64,000 nt of DNA from Glycomyces sp. NRRL B-16210 (GCF_000719515.1 NZ_JOGR01000006.1:186001-250000); one strand, 5' to 3'. Counted from the first letter of the stretch, positions 9,115 through 17,430 are shown. Notes: generated from the letters alone by a model not told the origin. Numbers and translations: made by a program.

Positions 9115-9627
9115 CTAGGCCCGGGCGGGGACGACGGGATCGGTGAGGAACTGCTTGAGCTTGTGCAGCGCCTTCGCCGACTGGCTCTTCACCGTTCCCG
9201 TCGAGCAGCCCATGGCGGTGGCGGTCTCGTCAACGGACAGTTGCTCCCAGTACCGCAATACGAGGGTCGCGCGTTGCCTGGGCGGCAGCCGGTTCAAGGC
9301 GGCGACCAGTTCGAGGCGCGCGTCCACCGCCTCCTGCGGGCGGTCGATCGCCACGGTCGGCGGCTCGGCGGCGGTGCGCTCGCGGCGCACCCAGCTGAGG
9401 CGGCGGTGGGAGAGGTAGACGTTCGTGACGATCTTGCGCGAGTACGGCGAGACGCCGCCCGGTTCGACGCGAGCCCAGGCGGCGAACAGCTTCGTCAGCG
9501 ACTTCTGCACGATGTCGTCGGCCTCGTACCAGTCCCCGCACAGCAGGTACGCGTAGCGGCGCAGGCTGTCTCGCTGTGCGAGTGCGAAGGACCGGAACTC
9601 GGCTTCCTGCTGCTCCTTTGGCTTCAC
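9115..9627 (-). CDS. SigE-family ECF RNA polymerase sigma factor
   Basis: 170 residues from GTG with an AAAGAGG ribosome site. Region 2 reads LRRYAYLLCGDWYEADDIVQKSLTKLFAAW; region 4 has LNRLPPRQRATLVLRYWEQLSVDETATAMGCSTGTVKSQ. This is the typical small SigE-type factor of actinomycetes (sigma2 plus sigma4 only). It probably directs RNA polymerase to envelope-stress or secretion genes. The membrane protein at 7594 follows in the same operon and is the likely signal partner. A longer in-frame extension upstream is non-coding in character. Confidence 0.9.
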   Translation of the reverse strand: MKPKEQQEAEFRSFALAQRDSLRRYAYLLCGDWYEADDIVQKSLTKLFAAWARVEPGGVSPYSRKIVTNVYLSHRRLSWVRRERTAAEPPTVAIDRPQEAVDARLELVAALNRLPPRQRATLVLRYWEQLSVDETATAMGCSTGTVKSQSAKALHKLKQFLTDPVVPARA

Positions 9628-9650
9628 TTGGCCTCTTTCAGATGACGGGT

Positions 9651-9668
9651 CGGGGCGGGCCCGCCCCG
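9651..9668. terminator. Palindromic hairpin between sigma operon and PadR operon
   Basis: An 18-bp perfect palindrome (CGGGGCGGGCCCGCCCCG) lies 24 bases upstream of the sigma-factor start and 70 bases after the end of the PadR operon. A role in ending PadR-operon transcription before the sigma promoter is likely but not proven. Confidence 0.5.
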
Positions 9669-9737
9669 CGCAGGGGAGGCCCGACACGCTTATTACGCCC
9701 GCCGCGTGGCCCGGGGTTGTCCGCGGGAGCGAAACGT

Positions 9738-10346
9738 TCAGATCGCGGTGCGGCCCACGCGCAGCGCCCTGACCGCCGAGACCGCGATCCAGGCCGCGCC
9801 GACCGCCGAGCCCGCCGAGAGCCACCACCACGACGCCGGGTCGAGCCCGGGCGGACCCGAAGCGCCGATGGCCGAGATGGCCGCCGAGCAGCCCAGGGCC
9901 ACCGTGATCTGGACGAGCCCGGCCGCCCCGCACAGGGCGGCGGCCCGCCGCTCCAGGCGACCGGCGACCACGAGCGCGGCGACGGTGAACGCCGAGGCCG
10001 TGGCGAGATCGGTGAGCCTCGCGAGCAGCACTACTGCGAGGGCCGGTTCGCCGTCGCCGCCGAACAGGTCCCACATGATCGTCAAGGCGGGCAAGGCGAT
10101 CAAGAGGGTCCACGCGGTGCGGCGGGCCTGGGCGGCCGCGAGCTCGCGCTGGATCTCGGCGGCGACCAGCCGCGGCTCCCCGAACTCCGCGGCCGCCTCG
10201 GCGAGCGCCCGGTCCCGGCCCAGCCCCGCCGCCTCGCGTTCGGCGACCGCCTCCTCGAAGCCGTCGCCGAGCTCGGCGACCATGTCGGCGCGCAGCCGCC
10301 TGGGGCCGCGCAGCGGCGCGGCCACCGAGGCGACGTAATCGCTCAT
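9738..10346 (-). CDS. Permease-prefix/HAAS-type membrane protein
   Basis: 202 residues. The N-terminal 80 residues (PLRGPRRLRADMVAELGDGFEEAV...AEFGEPRLVAAEIQRELA) form the helical HAAS/permease-prefix domain often encoded with PadR regulators. Four hydrophobic segments follow. The start ATG overlaps the padR stop (ATGA), so expression is coupled. The family is thought to modulate membrane systems under PadR control; the exact partner here is unknown. Confidence 0.8.
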   Translation of the reverse strand: MSDYVASVAAPLRGPRRLRADMVAELGDGFEEAVAEREAAGLGRDRALAEAAAEFGEPRLVAAEIQRELAAAQARRTAWTLLIALPALTIMWDLFGGDGEPALAVVLLARLTDLATASAFTVAALVVAGRLERRAAALCGAAGLVQITVALGCSAAISAIGASGPPGLDPASWWWLSAGSAVGAAWIAVSAVRALRVGRTAI

Positions 10347-10660
10347 GCGCCCAGGACGGAGGCCATGACCTCCCTCAGGGCGAGCCAGTCCGCCCGGCCC
10401 TTGGCCAGGGCGATGAGCCCTTCGGCGGTGATCGCGTAGACCCGCCGGCGCCGCCCGCCCGCCTGCGTCCACTTCCCCTCCACGTACCCGGACCGCTCCA
10501 GGCGGCGCAAGGCCGGATAGACCGTGCCGCTGGGCAGGTCGAGCTGCTCGCCGCTGGTCTCGCGCAGCGCGGCGATGATCGCGTAGCCGTGGGCCTCACC
10601 GCGTTTGAGGGTCGCCAGGATCAAGGTGTCGAGCTGGCCGTGAATGCCGTCAGCGTCCAT
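10343..10660 (-). CDS. PadR-family transcriptional repressor
   Basis: 105 residues, a minimal PadR protein: a winged helix (LDTLILATLKRGEAHGYAI...LDLPSGTVYPALRRLERSGYVEG) plus one dimerisation helix. PadR proteins repress neighbouring genes until a ligand or stress releases them. It is translated with the HAAS protein and faces a membrane gene at 10729 across 68 bases that contain a palindromic operator. Confidence 0.92.
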   Translation of the reverse strand: MDADGIHGQLDTLILATLKRGEAHGYAIIAALRETSGEQLDLPSGTVYPALRRLERSGYVEGKWTQAGGRRRRVYAITAEGLIALAKGRADWLALREVMASVLGA

Positions 10661-10693
10661 GGCCCCAGCCTACGCCCCCATAGGTAGACGGCC

Positions 10694-10722
10694 TTGATAT
10701 GTAGCGAGACTACATATAGCCT
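10694..10722 (+). promoter_or_regulatory. Leaderless promoter with PadR operator in its spacer
   Basis: TTGATA (10694-10699), a 17-bp spacer and TAGCCT (10717-10722), 6 bases before the ATG at 10729. The 21-bp inverted repeat ATATGTAG-N5-CTACATAT (10697-10717) fills the spacer. ATGTAG/CTACAT half-sites are close to known PadR operators, so a bound repressor would block polymerase directly. The same site probably controls padR itself. Confidence 0.75.
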
Positions 10723-10728
10723 GTCTAC

Positions 10729-11313
10729 ATGAAGAGAAACCTCCACCTCACCTCACTGATCGCCGGGCCCCTGCTCGGCGCGATCGCGACCTTCTACTGG
10801 ACCGGCGACCGCTACGGCGTCACCGCCAGCGTCCTCCTCATGTTCAGCACCGTCGCCTGGATCTACGGCCTCCTCGGCGTCTGGGAACGCGTCGCCGAAC
10901 ACAAGCCCTGGCTCGGCGGCACCGGCATCGTCCTGGCCCTCGCCGGCTTCACCGGCGGCATGGCCTTCAGCCTCCAGGGCTTCTTCGAGGCGATCTTCGA
11001 CATCTCCGGGACCGCCTCCCTCGACGCCGCCGCCGAACACCCCGTCGCGGCCGCGCTCGTGCTCTGGCTCCCCGGGCCGGCCTTCCCGCTCTGCCTCGCC
11101 GCGCTCGGCGTTTCGCTGACCTGGACGCGGCTCGCCCCGTGGTGGCTCGGCGGCCTCCTCGTCCTCTCCGCCGTGGCCTTCCCGCTGAGCCGCATCACCC
11201 GCACCGAGGCGATCGCGCACGTCGCCGACCTGCTCATCCTGGCGTCCTTCGTCGCGCTGGCCCTCGTCTACCTGCGCACCGACCTGCGCCGGGCCGCACC
11301 GGAAACCGCCTGA
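10729..11313 (+). CDS. Six-helix integral membrane protein under PadR control
   Basis: 194 residues with about six hydrophobic helices and short loops; I recognise no family. ATG at 10729 lies directly after the -10 box, with no ribosome site, so it is probably leaderless. It is divergent from padR and shares its operator. PadR targets are often efflux or membrane-stress proteins, but nothing in the sequence proves transport. Confidence 0.8.
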   Translation: MKRNLHLTSLIAGPLLGAIATFYWTGDRYGVTASVLLMFSTVAWIYGLLGVWERVAEHKPWLGGTGIVLALAGFTGGMAFSLQGFFEAIFDISGTASLDAAAEHPVAAALVLWLPGPAFPLCLAALGVSLTWTRLAPWWLGGLLVLSAVAFPLSRITRTEAIAHVADLLILASFVALALVYLRTDLRRAAPETA

Positions 11314-11365
11314 CCCGCGACGCCCCGTGCCCCGCCGCCGGGTGGTTCCGATCACGGGAACCCGT

Positions 11366-11395
11366 TTGTAGGGGCACGGGCGCATCCGGTACAGT
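11366..11395 (+). promoter_or_regulatory. Probable tRNA-Gln promoter
   Basis: TTGTAG (11366-11371), an 18-bp spacer and TACAGT (11390-11395). Transcription would start near 11402, about 38 bases before the mature tRNA. Confidence 0.55.
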
Positions 11396-11439
11396 TACAT
11401 CCCGTCGGCGCCACTAGCTCCAAAGCGCCTGGACACCAT

Positions 11440-11511
11440 TGGGGTATGGTGTAATTGGCAACACGGCTGATTCTGGTTCAGTTGTTCTTGGTTCGAGTCC
11501 AGGTACCCCAG
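11440..11511 (+). tRNA. tRNA-Gln (CTG anticodon)
   Basis: A 72-nt cloverleaf. The acceptor TGGGGTA pairs with TACCCCA; the anticodon arm is GCTGA-TTCTGGT-TCAGT with CTG at the anticodon position, reading CAG; the T-arm has GGTTCGAGTCC. The discriminator base is G and the CCA end is encoded (11512-11514). Confidence 0.96.
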
Positions 11512-11537
11512 CCAAATTTGCTTTATCAAAACAAACG

Positions 11538-11563
11538 GGCCCGCCATGCGGGCCTTTTGTTTT
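11538..11563 (+). terminator. Intrinsic terminator after tRNA-Gln
   Basis: GGCCCGC-CAT-GCGGGCC followed by TTTTGTTTT, one of the few classical U-tract terminators in this window. The upstream A-rich run would let it act from the other strand too. Confidence 0.9.
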
Positions 11564-11692
11564 GCCCTCTTCCCGCTCTATTCCCGGTGCTCGATTGAAC
11601 GCCCACAGCGGGGCGACCGGATGCGTTGTCCGAACCGCGGCACGCTCATGGCCCGAGTCGGAGCGCTTCGGTGACGCCCCCGATCGACGGGT

Positions 11693-12076
11693 TCAGGCGG
11701 TCAGGCCCACGTAGAGAAACAGGATGGCCAGCACCGCGACCGTGGGGGTCACGAGGGCGCGTTCGTGCTTGCTTCGGGAGAGGGCGTTCAGGGGGATGTT
11801 GAGGATGAAGAAGACCGTCACCACCCAGAAGGCGACCGTGGCCCATCCGGCCTGACCGAAAGGGCTGACCACTGCGGCCTTGTCGAGCATCAGCAGGATG
11901 ATGAACACGTAGATCGGGATGGCGAGCGCGCTGCCGATGCGGAACCTGGTCGGGAGCACCCTGTGGGCTCCGCCCCAGGAGAAGTGGCCGATGGGCGCGC
12001 CGAGCGCCAGCATCGCCTGGAAGACGACGAGCGCGGCGAGGAGGACTGTGGCGAGGACCGCGGCTGAGGTGAGCAT
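11693..12076 (-). CDS. Small four-helix membrane protein
   Basis: 127 residues with four hydrophobic helices (about 2-24, 46-65, 72-95, 105-125) and a GAPIGHFSWGG loop after the first. It resembles small unassigned membrane proteins of actinobacteria. The ATG at 12076 is preferred over one 24 bases upstream because GAGGA precedes it. No functional residue pattern is visible. Confidence 0.7.
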   Translation of the reverse strand: MLTSAAVLATVLLAALVVFQAMLALGAPIGHFSWGGAHRVLPTRFRIGSALAIPIYVFIILLMLDKAAVVSPFGQAGWATVAFWVVTVFFILNIPLNALSRSKHERALVTPTVAVLAILFLYVGLTA

Positions 12077-12160
12077 GGTCCTCACAGTAGCGGTTCGCAC
12101 CGTGTCGCGCTGTCCAGCGGAATCGCCGCCGCCAAGCCGGTACCGTTGCGCGCGTGGGGT

Positions 12161-13177
12161 TCAGGGGCGGGGGTCGGCTATGGATTCTCTGTTGACGAAT
12201 TCTGTGGGGAGGATGAGCTCGGTGTTCTCGGCGTCGCCCTCTATGACGTCGAGGAGCATCCTGACCGCTCGCATCCCCATGTCCGACATGGGGCTTCGGA
12301 CGGTCGTGAGCGCCGGGGTCGGCAGGTCGGCGCCGAAGATGTCGTCGAAGCCCACGATGCTCAGGTCCCCGGGCACGTCCACCCCGTGCTCGCGGCACGC
12401 GCGCAGCAGTCCGAGCGCGACGAGGTCGTTATAGGCCAGTACCGCGGTCACGCCAGAGGCCTTGATCAGGGGGAAGGCGTCCACGCCGCCCTCGCGGGTC
12501 GGCGCCGACGACTGGATCTCCACTATGGAGAGATCCTTGTCCGCGGCCAGGTCGAACGCGGTGAGCCAGCGCATCCCGTTCATCCACGAGGCCTCGGGCC
12601 CCGCCAGGTAGGCGATGCGCCGGTGTCCGTGGCGGTGCAGCAGCTCGACCGCCTCGGTGATCCCCGGGCGCACGTCCGGGACGACCGCGGACACCCCCGG
12701 GACCAGCCGGTTCACGGCCACCAGCGGTTTGACCGAGGCCAGTTCCTGGATCTGGCCGTCGTCGAGTCGCGAGGCGACCAGGAGCAGCCCGTCCACGGCC
12801 ACCTGGAGGCGCTCGGCGGTTTCGCGTTCGAGCTCGGAGGACTCCTGCGAGTCGGCGAAGATCAGGGTCGCGCCGTTCTCCCTGGCGATGCGCTCGGCGC
12901 CGCGGACCAGGTCGAAGTACACGGGGTTGGTGAGGTCGGAGACCAGCAGCGCGAGCGTGCCGGTCTTGCCGGTGGGCAGCGCGCGCGCCATCGGGTTGAT
13001 GCGGTATCCCAGCTCAGCGGCGGCCTCGCGGATGCGTCGCTCGGTGTTGGCGCTCAGCCGGCCCGGCTTGTTCAGGGCGCGGGAGACCGTGGAGGGGCTG
13101 ACCCCGGTGGCCCTGGCGACGTCGTAGATCGTGGCCGGGCCCTTGCCTTTCGGCGTCGATCGGTCTTTCTCGCCCAT
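12161..13177 (-). CDS. LacI-family transcriptional regulator
   Basis: 338 residues. The helix-turn-helix is ATIYDVARATGVSPSTVSRALNKPGRLS, followed by the hinge GYRINPMARALPTGKTGTLALLV and a periplasmic-binding-type sugar domain (about 70-335). ATG at 13177 follows GGAGAGG; a longer open frame upstream has non-coding composition. It probably represses the neighbouring secreted-enzyme genes or a distant sugar locus. An AAGCGCTT core at 13291-13298, upstream of its start, could be its own operator but is imperfect. Confidence 0.9.
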   Translation of the reverse strand: MGEKDRSTPKGKGPATIYDVARATGVSPSTVSRALNKPGRLSANTERRIREAAAELGYRINPMARALPTGKTGTLALLVSDLTNPVYFDLVRGAERIARENGATLIFADSQESSELERETAERLQVAVDGLLLVASRLDDGQIQELASVKPLVAVNRLVPGVSAVVPDVRPGITEAVELLHRHGHRRIAYLAGPEASWMNGMRWLTAFDLAADKDLSIVEIQSSAPTREGGVDAFPLIKASGVTAVLAYNDLVALGLLRACREHGVDVPGDLSIVGFDDIFGADLPTPALTTVRSPMSDMGMRAVRMLLDVIEGDAENTELILPTEFVNRESIADPRP

Positions 13178-13367
13178 GCCACCCCTCTCCCCGGACGCGG
13201 AACCGCGGCGGTGCTCCTCCCGCCTCGCTGCGGCGAACCCGCCGAGCCCGCTGATCATAGCGAGCCCGAACCCGCCTCGCGTCGAGGCCGAAGCGCTTTC
13301 CATCGCGCTCCGGCCCTGAACGGGGCGAAGCCCGACCGACGCCCCTAGGGGACGAGCCGGGCAAGTA

Positions 13368-13381
13368 ATATCAATTGATAT
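13368..13381. promoter_or_regulatory. AT-rich palindrome between LacI gene and thiol-transferase gene
   Basis: ATATCAATTGATAT is a perfect 14-bp palindrome in an AT-rich island of the 313-bp divergent gap 13178-13490. TCAATTGA cores are typical of MarR-type operators. It lies 110 bases before the GST-like gene and 190 before the lacI-type gene. Nothing else was found in the gap except TACGCT 6 bases before the ATG at 13491, a possible leaderless -10 box. Confidence 0.5.
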
Positions 13382-13490
13382 GTTTCTATATTTTTCGGCC
13401 GCTGTCGACCCCGACGACCCGACGGGCCACCCGCAGTGCGAACCGCACGCTCTCGCCTTCTCGGCGGCCGAAAATGCGTACGCTGAACCC

Positions 13491-14612
13491 ATGGCACCGA
13501 GCGAAACCGAGCAGACCTACTCCACCAAGGGCGCGTACGTCTCCGGCGAGGAGTTCACCCGGGACACCAACTACATCGAGGACCGCGTGGTCGCCGACGT
13601 CGAGGCCGTCCGGGCCGCGCCGGTCGAGCCCTCCTCGACCATCGGCGACCCCCGCATGGCGGGCCTCACCGAAGGGGCCGAGGCCTGGCCGGTCGAGGCC
13701 GGCCGCTACCGCCTCGTCGCCGCGCGGGCCTGCCCCTGGGCCCACCGGTCGATCATCATCCGCCGGCTCCTCGGCCTCGAACCGGTCCTCTCGCTCGCCA
13801 CCCCCGGGCCGGTCCACGACGTGCGCTCCTGGACCTTCGACCTGGGCCCGGGCGGGCGCGACCCCGTGCTCGGCACCGAACGCCTCCAGGAGCACTACTT
13901 CAAGCGCTTCCCCGACTACCCGCGGGGCATCACCGTGCCCGCCCTCGTCGACGTGCCCTCGGGGAGGCTCGTCACCAACAACTACCCGCAGCTGAGCCTC
14001 GACCTGTCGACCCAGTGGGCCGCGTTCCACCGCGAAGGCGCCCCCGACCTGCTCCCCGAGGACTCGATCGACGACATGATGCCGGTCGTCAAGCGGATCT
14101 TCACCGAGGTCAACAACGGGGTCTACCGCGCCGGCTTCGCCGGGTCGCAACGCGCCTACGAGGAGGCCTACGAGCGGCTCTTCACCGCCCTCGACTGGCT
14201 GGAGGAGCGCCTCTCCGGGCAGCGGTACCTCATGGGCGACCACCTCACCGAAGCCGACGTCAGGCTCTTCACCACCCTGGTCCGCTTCGACCCGGTCTAC
14301 CACGGCCACTTCAAATGCAACCGCAACAAGCTCACCGAGATGCCGGCCCTGTGGGCCTACGCCCGCGACCTGTTCCAGACCCCCGGCTTCGGCGACACTG
14401 TGGACTTCGACCAGATCAAACGCCACTACTACGTCGTGCACGAGGATCTCAACCCCACCCGGATCGTCCCCAGCGGGCCCGCGCTCGAGAACTGGCTCTC
14501 CGACCACGGCCGCGAGCGCCTCGGCGGCTCGCCCTTCGGCGCGGGCACCGCCCCCGGGCCCGTCGCGGCCGAGGAGCGCCCGCCGGGCGCGAACCCGCTC
14601 TACGCGCGCTGA
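13491..14612 (+). CDS. Xi-class glutathionyl-hydroquinone reductase-like transferase
   Basis: 373 residues. The thioredoxin-fold half has ARACPWAHRS with the catalytic Cys of Xi-class GSTs (YqjG/ECM4 type). The C-terminal helical domain contains NNGVYRAGFAGSQRAYEEAYERLF and GDHLTEADVRLFTTLVRFDPVYHGHFKCN. The family reduces thiol-hydroquinone conjugates through a mixed disulphide. Actinobacteria use mycothiol rather than glutathione, so the co-substrate is probably mycothiol. ATG at 13491 is the first start matching the family N-terminus. Confidence 0.88.
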   Translation: MAPSETEQTYSTKGAYVSGEEFTRDTNYIEDRVVADVEAVRAAPVEPSSTIGDPRMAGLTEGAEAWPVEAGRYRLVAARACPWAHRSIIIRRLLGLEPVLSLATPGPVHDVRSWTFDLGPGGRDPVLGTERLQEHYFKRFPDYPRGITVPALVDVPSGRLVTNNYPQLSLDLSTQWAAFHREGAPDLLPEDSIDDMMPVVKRIFTEVNNGVYRAGFAGSQRAYEEAYERLFTALDWLEERLSGQRYLMGDHLTEADVRLFTTLVRFDPVYHGHFKCNRNKLTEMPALWAYARDLFQTPGFGDTVDFDQIKRHYYVVHEDLNPTRIVPSGPALENWLSDHGRERLGGSPFGAGTAPGPVAAEERPPGANPLYAR

Positions 14613-14614
14613 AC

Positions 14615-14656
14615 CGGGCGGGACCGGGGTTCTCGAACCCTCCCCGGTCCCGCCCG
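14615..14656. terminator. Terminator between convergent genes
   Basis: Perfect 15-bp arms CGGGCGGGACCGGGG and complement around a 12-base loop, starting 2 bases after the transferase stop codon. Confidence 0.85.
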
Positions 14657-14661
14657 TCGTT

Positions 14662-14692
14662 CCGGGCCGCGCCGGCAGACGCAGCGGCCCGG
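14662..14692 (-). terminator. Hairpin terminating the DUF1996 gene
   Basis: Arms CCGGGCCGC/GCGGCCCGG (9 bp) lie one base beyond the DUF1996 stop codon on the minus strand. Confidence 0.6.
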
Positions 14693-14693
14693 G

Positions 14694-15593
14694 TTACCGG
14701 ATCAGCTCGTAGTTCTCGTCCAGGACCGATCCGCGGTCGGGCTTGTACAGGTCGAACCCGCGCGAATCGCACTGGAGGCCGCCGTTGATGCAGTGCTCGA
14801 CCATCGCCGCGAGCGTCTCGGGCTCCCAGGCGTTGAAGAAGTCGTAGTGCCACGACGACCCCTGCCCGCTAGAAAGCTCCACTTGCGACAGATCGCCGCT
14901 CACCGGCCAGTGGATCTTGAACTCGATCATCGGCACCGCGACCGGGTGCGTGTCCGGGCACGAGCCCTCGACGGGGTAGGCCATGTGGCTCTTGTGGTTC
15001 TCCGAGTCGAGGTTCACCCCGTCCCAGCAGCTCGGCGACTGGTAGCGGATGTTCAGCCACGAGTCCTCCGGGCACCACTCGGGGATGTCCCAGTTGAAGT
15101 AGCTCTCCCCGCACTCGTAGCCCTCGACCGTGCCCGGCGCGTCCTCGAACTCGCCCGGGGTCGCCAGCATGTCGCCGGCGACGAACCGCAGCCCCTGCGG
15201 GAACGGCTCCACAGTGGTGTAGTCCTCCACGCCCGACTTGTAGTAGACGACGAGCTGCCATTCGGTCAGGATCGGCTCGTCGCCGTCGAACAGCGTCGGG
15301 AACCAGTACGCCGACTTGTCGTCGGGCACCAGGCAGGTCGTGTCGCCCTCCAGCAGAGACTCGGTGGTCGTGTACGCGTCGGTGGTGGTGTTGCCGATGA
15401 AGGTGTGGTCGTGGGAGGCGCCGGGCCGCCCGGGGTAGACGATCGGGTCGTTCTCGGCCGCGTGGCTCACGGTGCAGTTGGCCTGGAACTCGTGGTGGGT
15501 CACCTCGTCGGCCGAGGCGTTCGGCGCGACGATCATGGCCGTCGTCGCCGCCGCGAGGGCCACTGCGGCGAGCGCGGCGAGTCTCGCTCTCAT
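14694..15593 (-). CDS. Secreted DUF1996 domain protein
   Basis: 299 residues with a Sec signal (1-29, ending ASA) behind an AAAGGAG ribosome site. The body is a DUF1996 domain: FQANCTVSHAAENDPIVYPG, ASHDHTFIGNTTTDAYT, then paired cysteines and SPSCWDGVNLDSENHKSHMAYP. The family is common in fungi and actinobacteria and is secreted alongside polysaccharide-degrading enzymes; its activity is unknown. It sits downstream of two other secreted proteins on the same strand, which suggests joint expression. Confidence 0.88.
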   Translation of the reverse strand: MRARLAALAAVALAAATTAMIVAPNASADEVTHHEFQANCTVSHAAENDPIVYPGRPGASHDHTFIGNTTTDAYTTTESLLEGDTTCLVPDDKSAYWFPTLFDGDEPILTEWQLVVYYKSGVEDYTTVEPFPQGLRFVAGDMLATPGEFEDAPGTVEGYECGESYFNWDIPEWCPEDSWLNIRYQSPSCWDGVNLDSENHKSHMAYPVEGSCPDTHPVAVPMIEFKIHWPVSGDLSQVELSSGQGSSWHYDFFNAWEPETLAAMVEHCINGGLQCDSRGFDLYKPDRGSVLDENYELIR

Positions 15594-15612
15594 GTCGGAC
15601 TCCTTTCGGTTG

Positions 15613-15638
15613 GGGCGGGCCGCGATCGCGGCCCGCCC
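15613..15638. terminator. 26-bp perfect palindrome between secreted-protein genes
   Basis: GGGCGGGCCGCGA followed by its exact complement, 20 bases upstream of the DUF1996 gene. It could end or attenuate transcription arriving from the glycosidase gene. Confidence 0.6.
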
Positions 15639-15649
15639 GGGGTGGGACT

Positions 15650-17410
15650 TCAGGCGTAGACGCCGAACTCGAACAGCGACACGCCCCATTCGGTGGCGCG
15701 CTGGGTGCACAGCACCCGCACGTAGCGGCCGGAGCCGGCGAGCGCGATGGTGTCCGCCCCGCCGTTCCCGTCGGTCACGGTGTGGATCGTCGACCACTGG
15801 TCGCCGTCCTCGGACACCTGGATCTCGTAGCCGGTCGCATAGGCGGTCTCCCAGACCAGTTGCACCGTGCCGAAATCGGTGGTCCGGCCCAGGTCGACCG
15901 AGAGCCACTGGTCGTCGCCCCATTCACTGGCCCAACGGGTCGCGAGGTCGCCGTCGGTTGCCATCGCGGGGGTGTGGCCGCCCCATTCCTGGAACGTGGA
16001 CGCCTCGGCGGGCCTGCCCAGGGCGAGGTTCTCGCCCTCCACATCGGGCAGGGTCACGGTGAGGGACCGGCTCTCGACGCCGACGTTGCCGTTGCCGTCC
16101 TCGACCCACACGTAGAGCTTCCAGACGCCGAGGATCTCGGGCGCGGTGATGGTGATCGTGCCGTCGCCGTTCACGGTGTAGTCGGCGAGCAGCATGTCCC
16201 ACGAGCCGTTGATGTAGGCGCTGTTGACCATCGGGATGAACTCGAGCGCGTCCCCGTCGGAATCGGTCACGTCCACGGTCACCGTGAATTCCTCGCCGCC
16301 GACGATCGGACCGCTGAAGACGAGGTCGAGGTCGTGGATGACCGGCGGCGTGTTCGCCTGCGCCGTACCGCCGTAGGCCTCGGCGACCGAGTAGTAGGAC
16401 AGGCGGCGGTTGTCGCCGGGGATGAGGTTGAACCACACGCCGCCGAAGTCGCCCTCGGTGCCGAAGTGGAAGAGCGTGGCGCCCAAGGCGACGCCCTCGT
16501 GCTCGGTGACGCACTCCCACGCCTGCGTGTAGGCCTCGGCCTTCTCGACGTCGCTCGGCTCGTCCGGCACGCCGTTGGCGTCGTCGGGCACCTCCCACTC
16601 GCCCGCGGGTCCGGCCTCGGTGATGATGTACGGGCGGTCGTAACCGCCTGCGGCCCAGTCGTCCTGGACGCCGCATACGTCGCCGTAGGCGTTGACGGCC
16701 AGCAGGTCGAGGTCGGGCGAGTTCGCCTCGTAGTACGGCCAGGCGCCGGTCCACGCGTCCGTCGACGTCACCGGGTGGTCGGCGTCCACGGCGTGAATGG
16801 CGACGGCGACGTCGTTGACGAACGCGGTGTACGCGTTGCGCTGGGCGTCCACTTCGTCCGGTCCGTAGCAGTTCTGGAGCCCGAGCACGGATTCGTTGCC
16901 CACGTTCCACATCAACACCGCGGGGTGGTCGCGGTAGGTCTCGACCCAGCCGACGATGTCGGCGAGCGCCTCGGACTTGTAGGCGTCGTCGCTCGTGTAG
17001 TCGATGCAGCCGCCTGAACCGGGGCCGCCGCCGGGCAGCAGCCAGAATCCGAGCATGACCTTGACGTCGTGCGCTTCGGCCGCGTCGAGCAGCGCCAGCG
17101 ACGAGTCGTCGGTGCCCCAGGTGCGCAGGGTGTTCACGCCCATCGCCGCGAGTTCGGGCATGTAGCCGGCGGCCTCGGCGGGGGAGGGGCCCCAGGTGAG
17201 GCCCTTGACGGTGAACGGCTGCCCGTCCACGGTGAGCTGCCAGTCGCCTTGCGAGCCGGTCACTTCGACCTTGGACGCCTGGGCGGCGCCGGCTCCGTCC
17301 TCTTCGGCCTGCGCGGGGTTGAGCGCCACCGTCCAGGCGGCGGCCGCGCAGAGCGCGGCGGTGGCGATCGCGGCGGCCCGGCGGGCCCTGCGCGTCAGCG
17401 GTCCTCGCAT
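15650..17410 (-). CDS. Secreted clan GH-A glycosidase with C-terminal F5/8 (CBM32) domain
   Basis: 586 residues. A signal peptide (1-34, ending AQA) precedes a TIM barrel (about 45-330). ELAAMGVNTLRTWGTDD and LMWNVGNESVL hold the Asn-Glu acid/base pair, and PYIITEAGPAGEW the likely nucleophile Glu. An Ig-like sheet (about 345-450) and a discoidin/CBM32 domain (about 455-586) follow. The barrel resembles GH2/GH5-type glycosidases, but the family and substrate cannot be fixed by eye. AAAGGAG precedes the ATG. It lies 20 bases downstream of the beta-helix gene, so the two are probably co-transcribed. Confidence 0.82.
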   Translation of the reverse strand: MRGPLTRRARRAAAIATAALCAAAAWTVALNPAQAEEDGAGAAQASKVEVTGSQGDWQLTVDGQPFTVKGLTWGPSPAEAAGYMPELAAMGVNTLRTWGTDDSSLALLDAAEAHDVKVMLGFWLLPGGGPGSGGCIDYTSDDAYKSEALADIVGWVETYRDHPAVLMWNVGNESVLGLQNCYGPDEVDAQRNAYTAFVNDVAVAIHAVDADHPVTSTDAWTGAWPYYEANSPDLDLLAVNAYGDVCGVQDDWAAGGYDRPYIITEAGPAGEWEVPDDANGVPDEPSDVEKAEAYTQAWECVTEHEGVALGATLFHFGTEGDFGGVWFNLIPGDNRRLSYYSVAEAYGGTAQANTPPVIHDLDLVFSGPIVGGEEFTVTVDVTDSDGDALEFIPMVNSAYINGSWDMLLADYTVNGDGTITITAPEILGVWKLYVWVEDGNGNVGVESRSLTVTLPDVEGENLALGRPAEASTFQEWGGHTPAMATDGDLATRWASEWGDDQWLSVDLGRTTDFGTVQLVWETAYATGYEIQVSEDGDQWSTIHTVTDGNGGADTIALAGSGRYVRVLCTQRATEWGVSLFEFGVYA

Positions 17411-17430
17411 CTTCGCTCCTTTGCGGATGT

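Noticed and set aside
13178..13492. A 100-residue N-terminal extension of the LacI protein at 12161
   Set aside because: The extension covers promoter-like DNA and a palindrome; GGAGAGG before the ATG at 13177 marks the real start.
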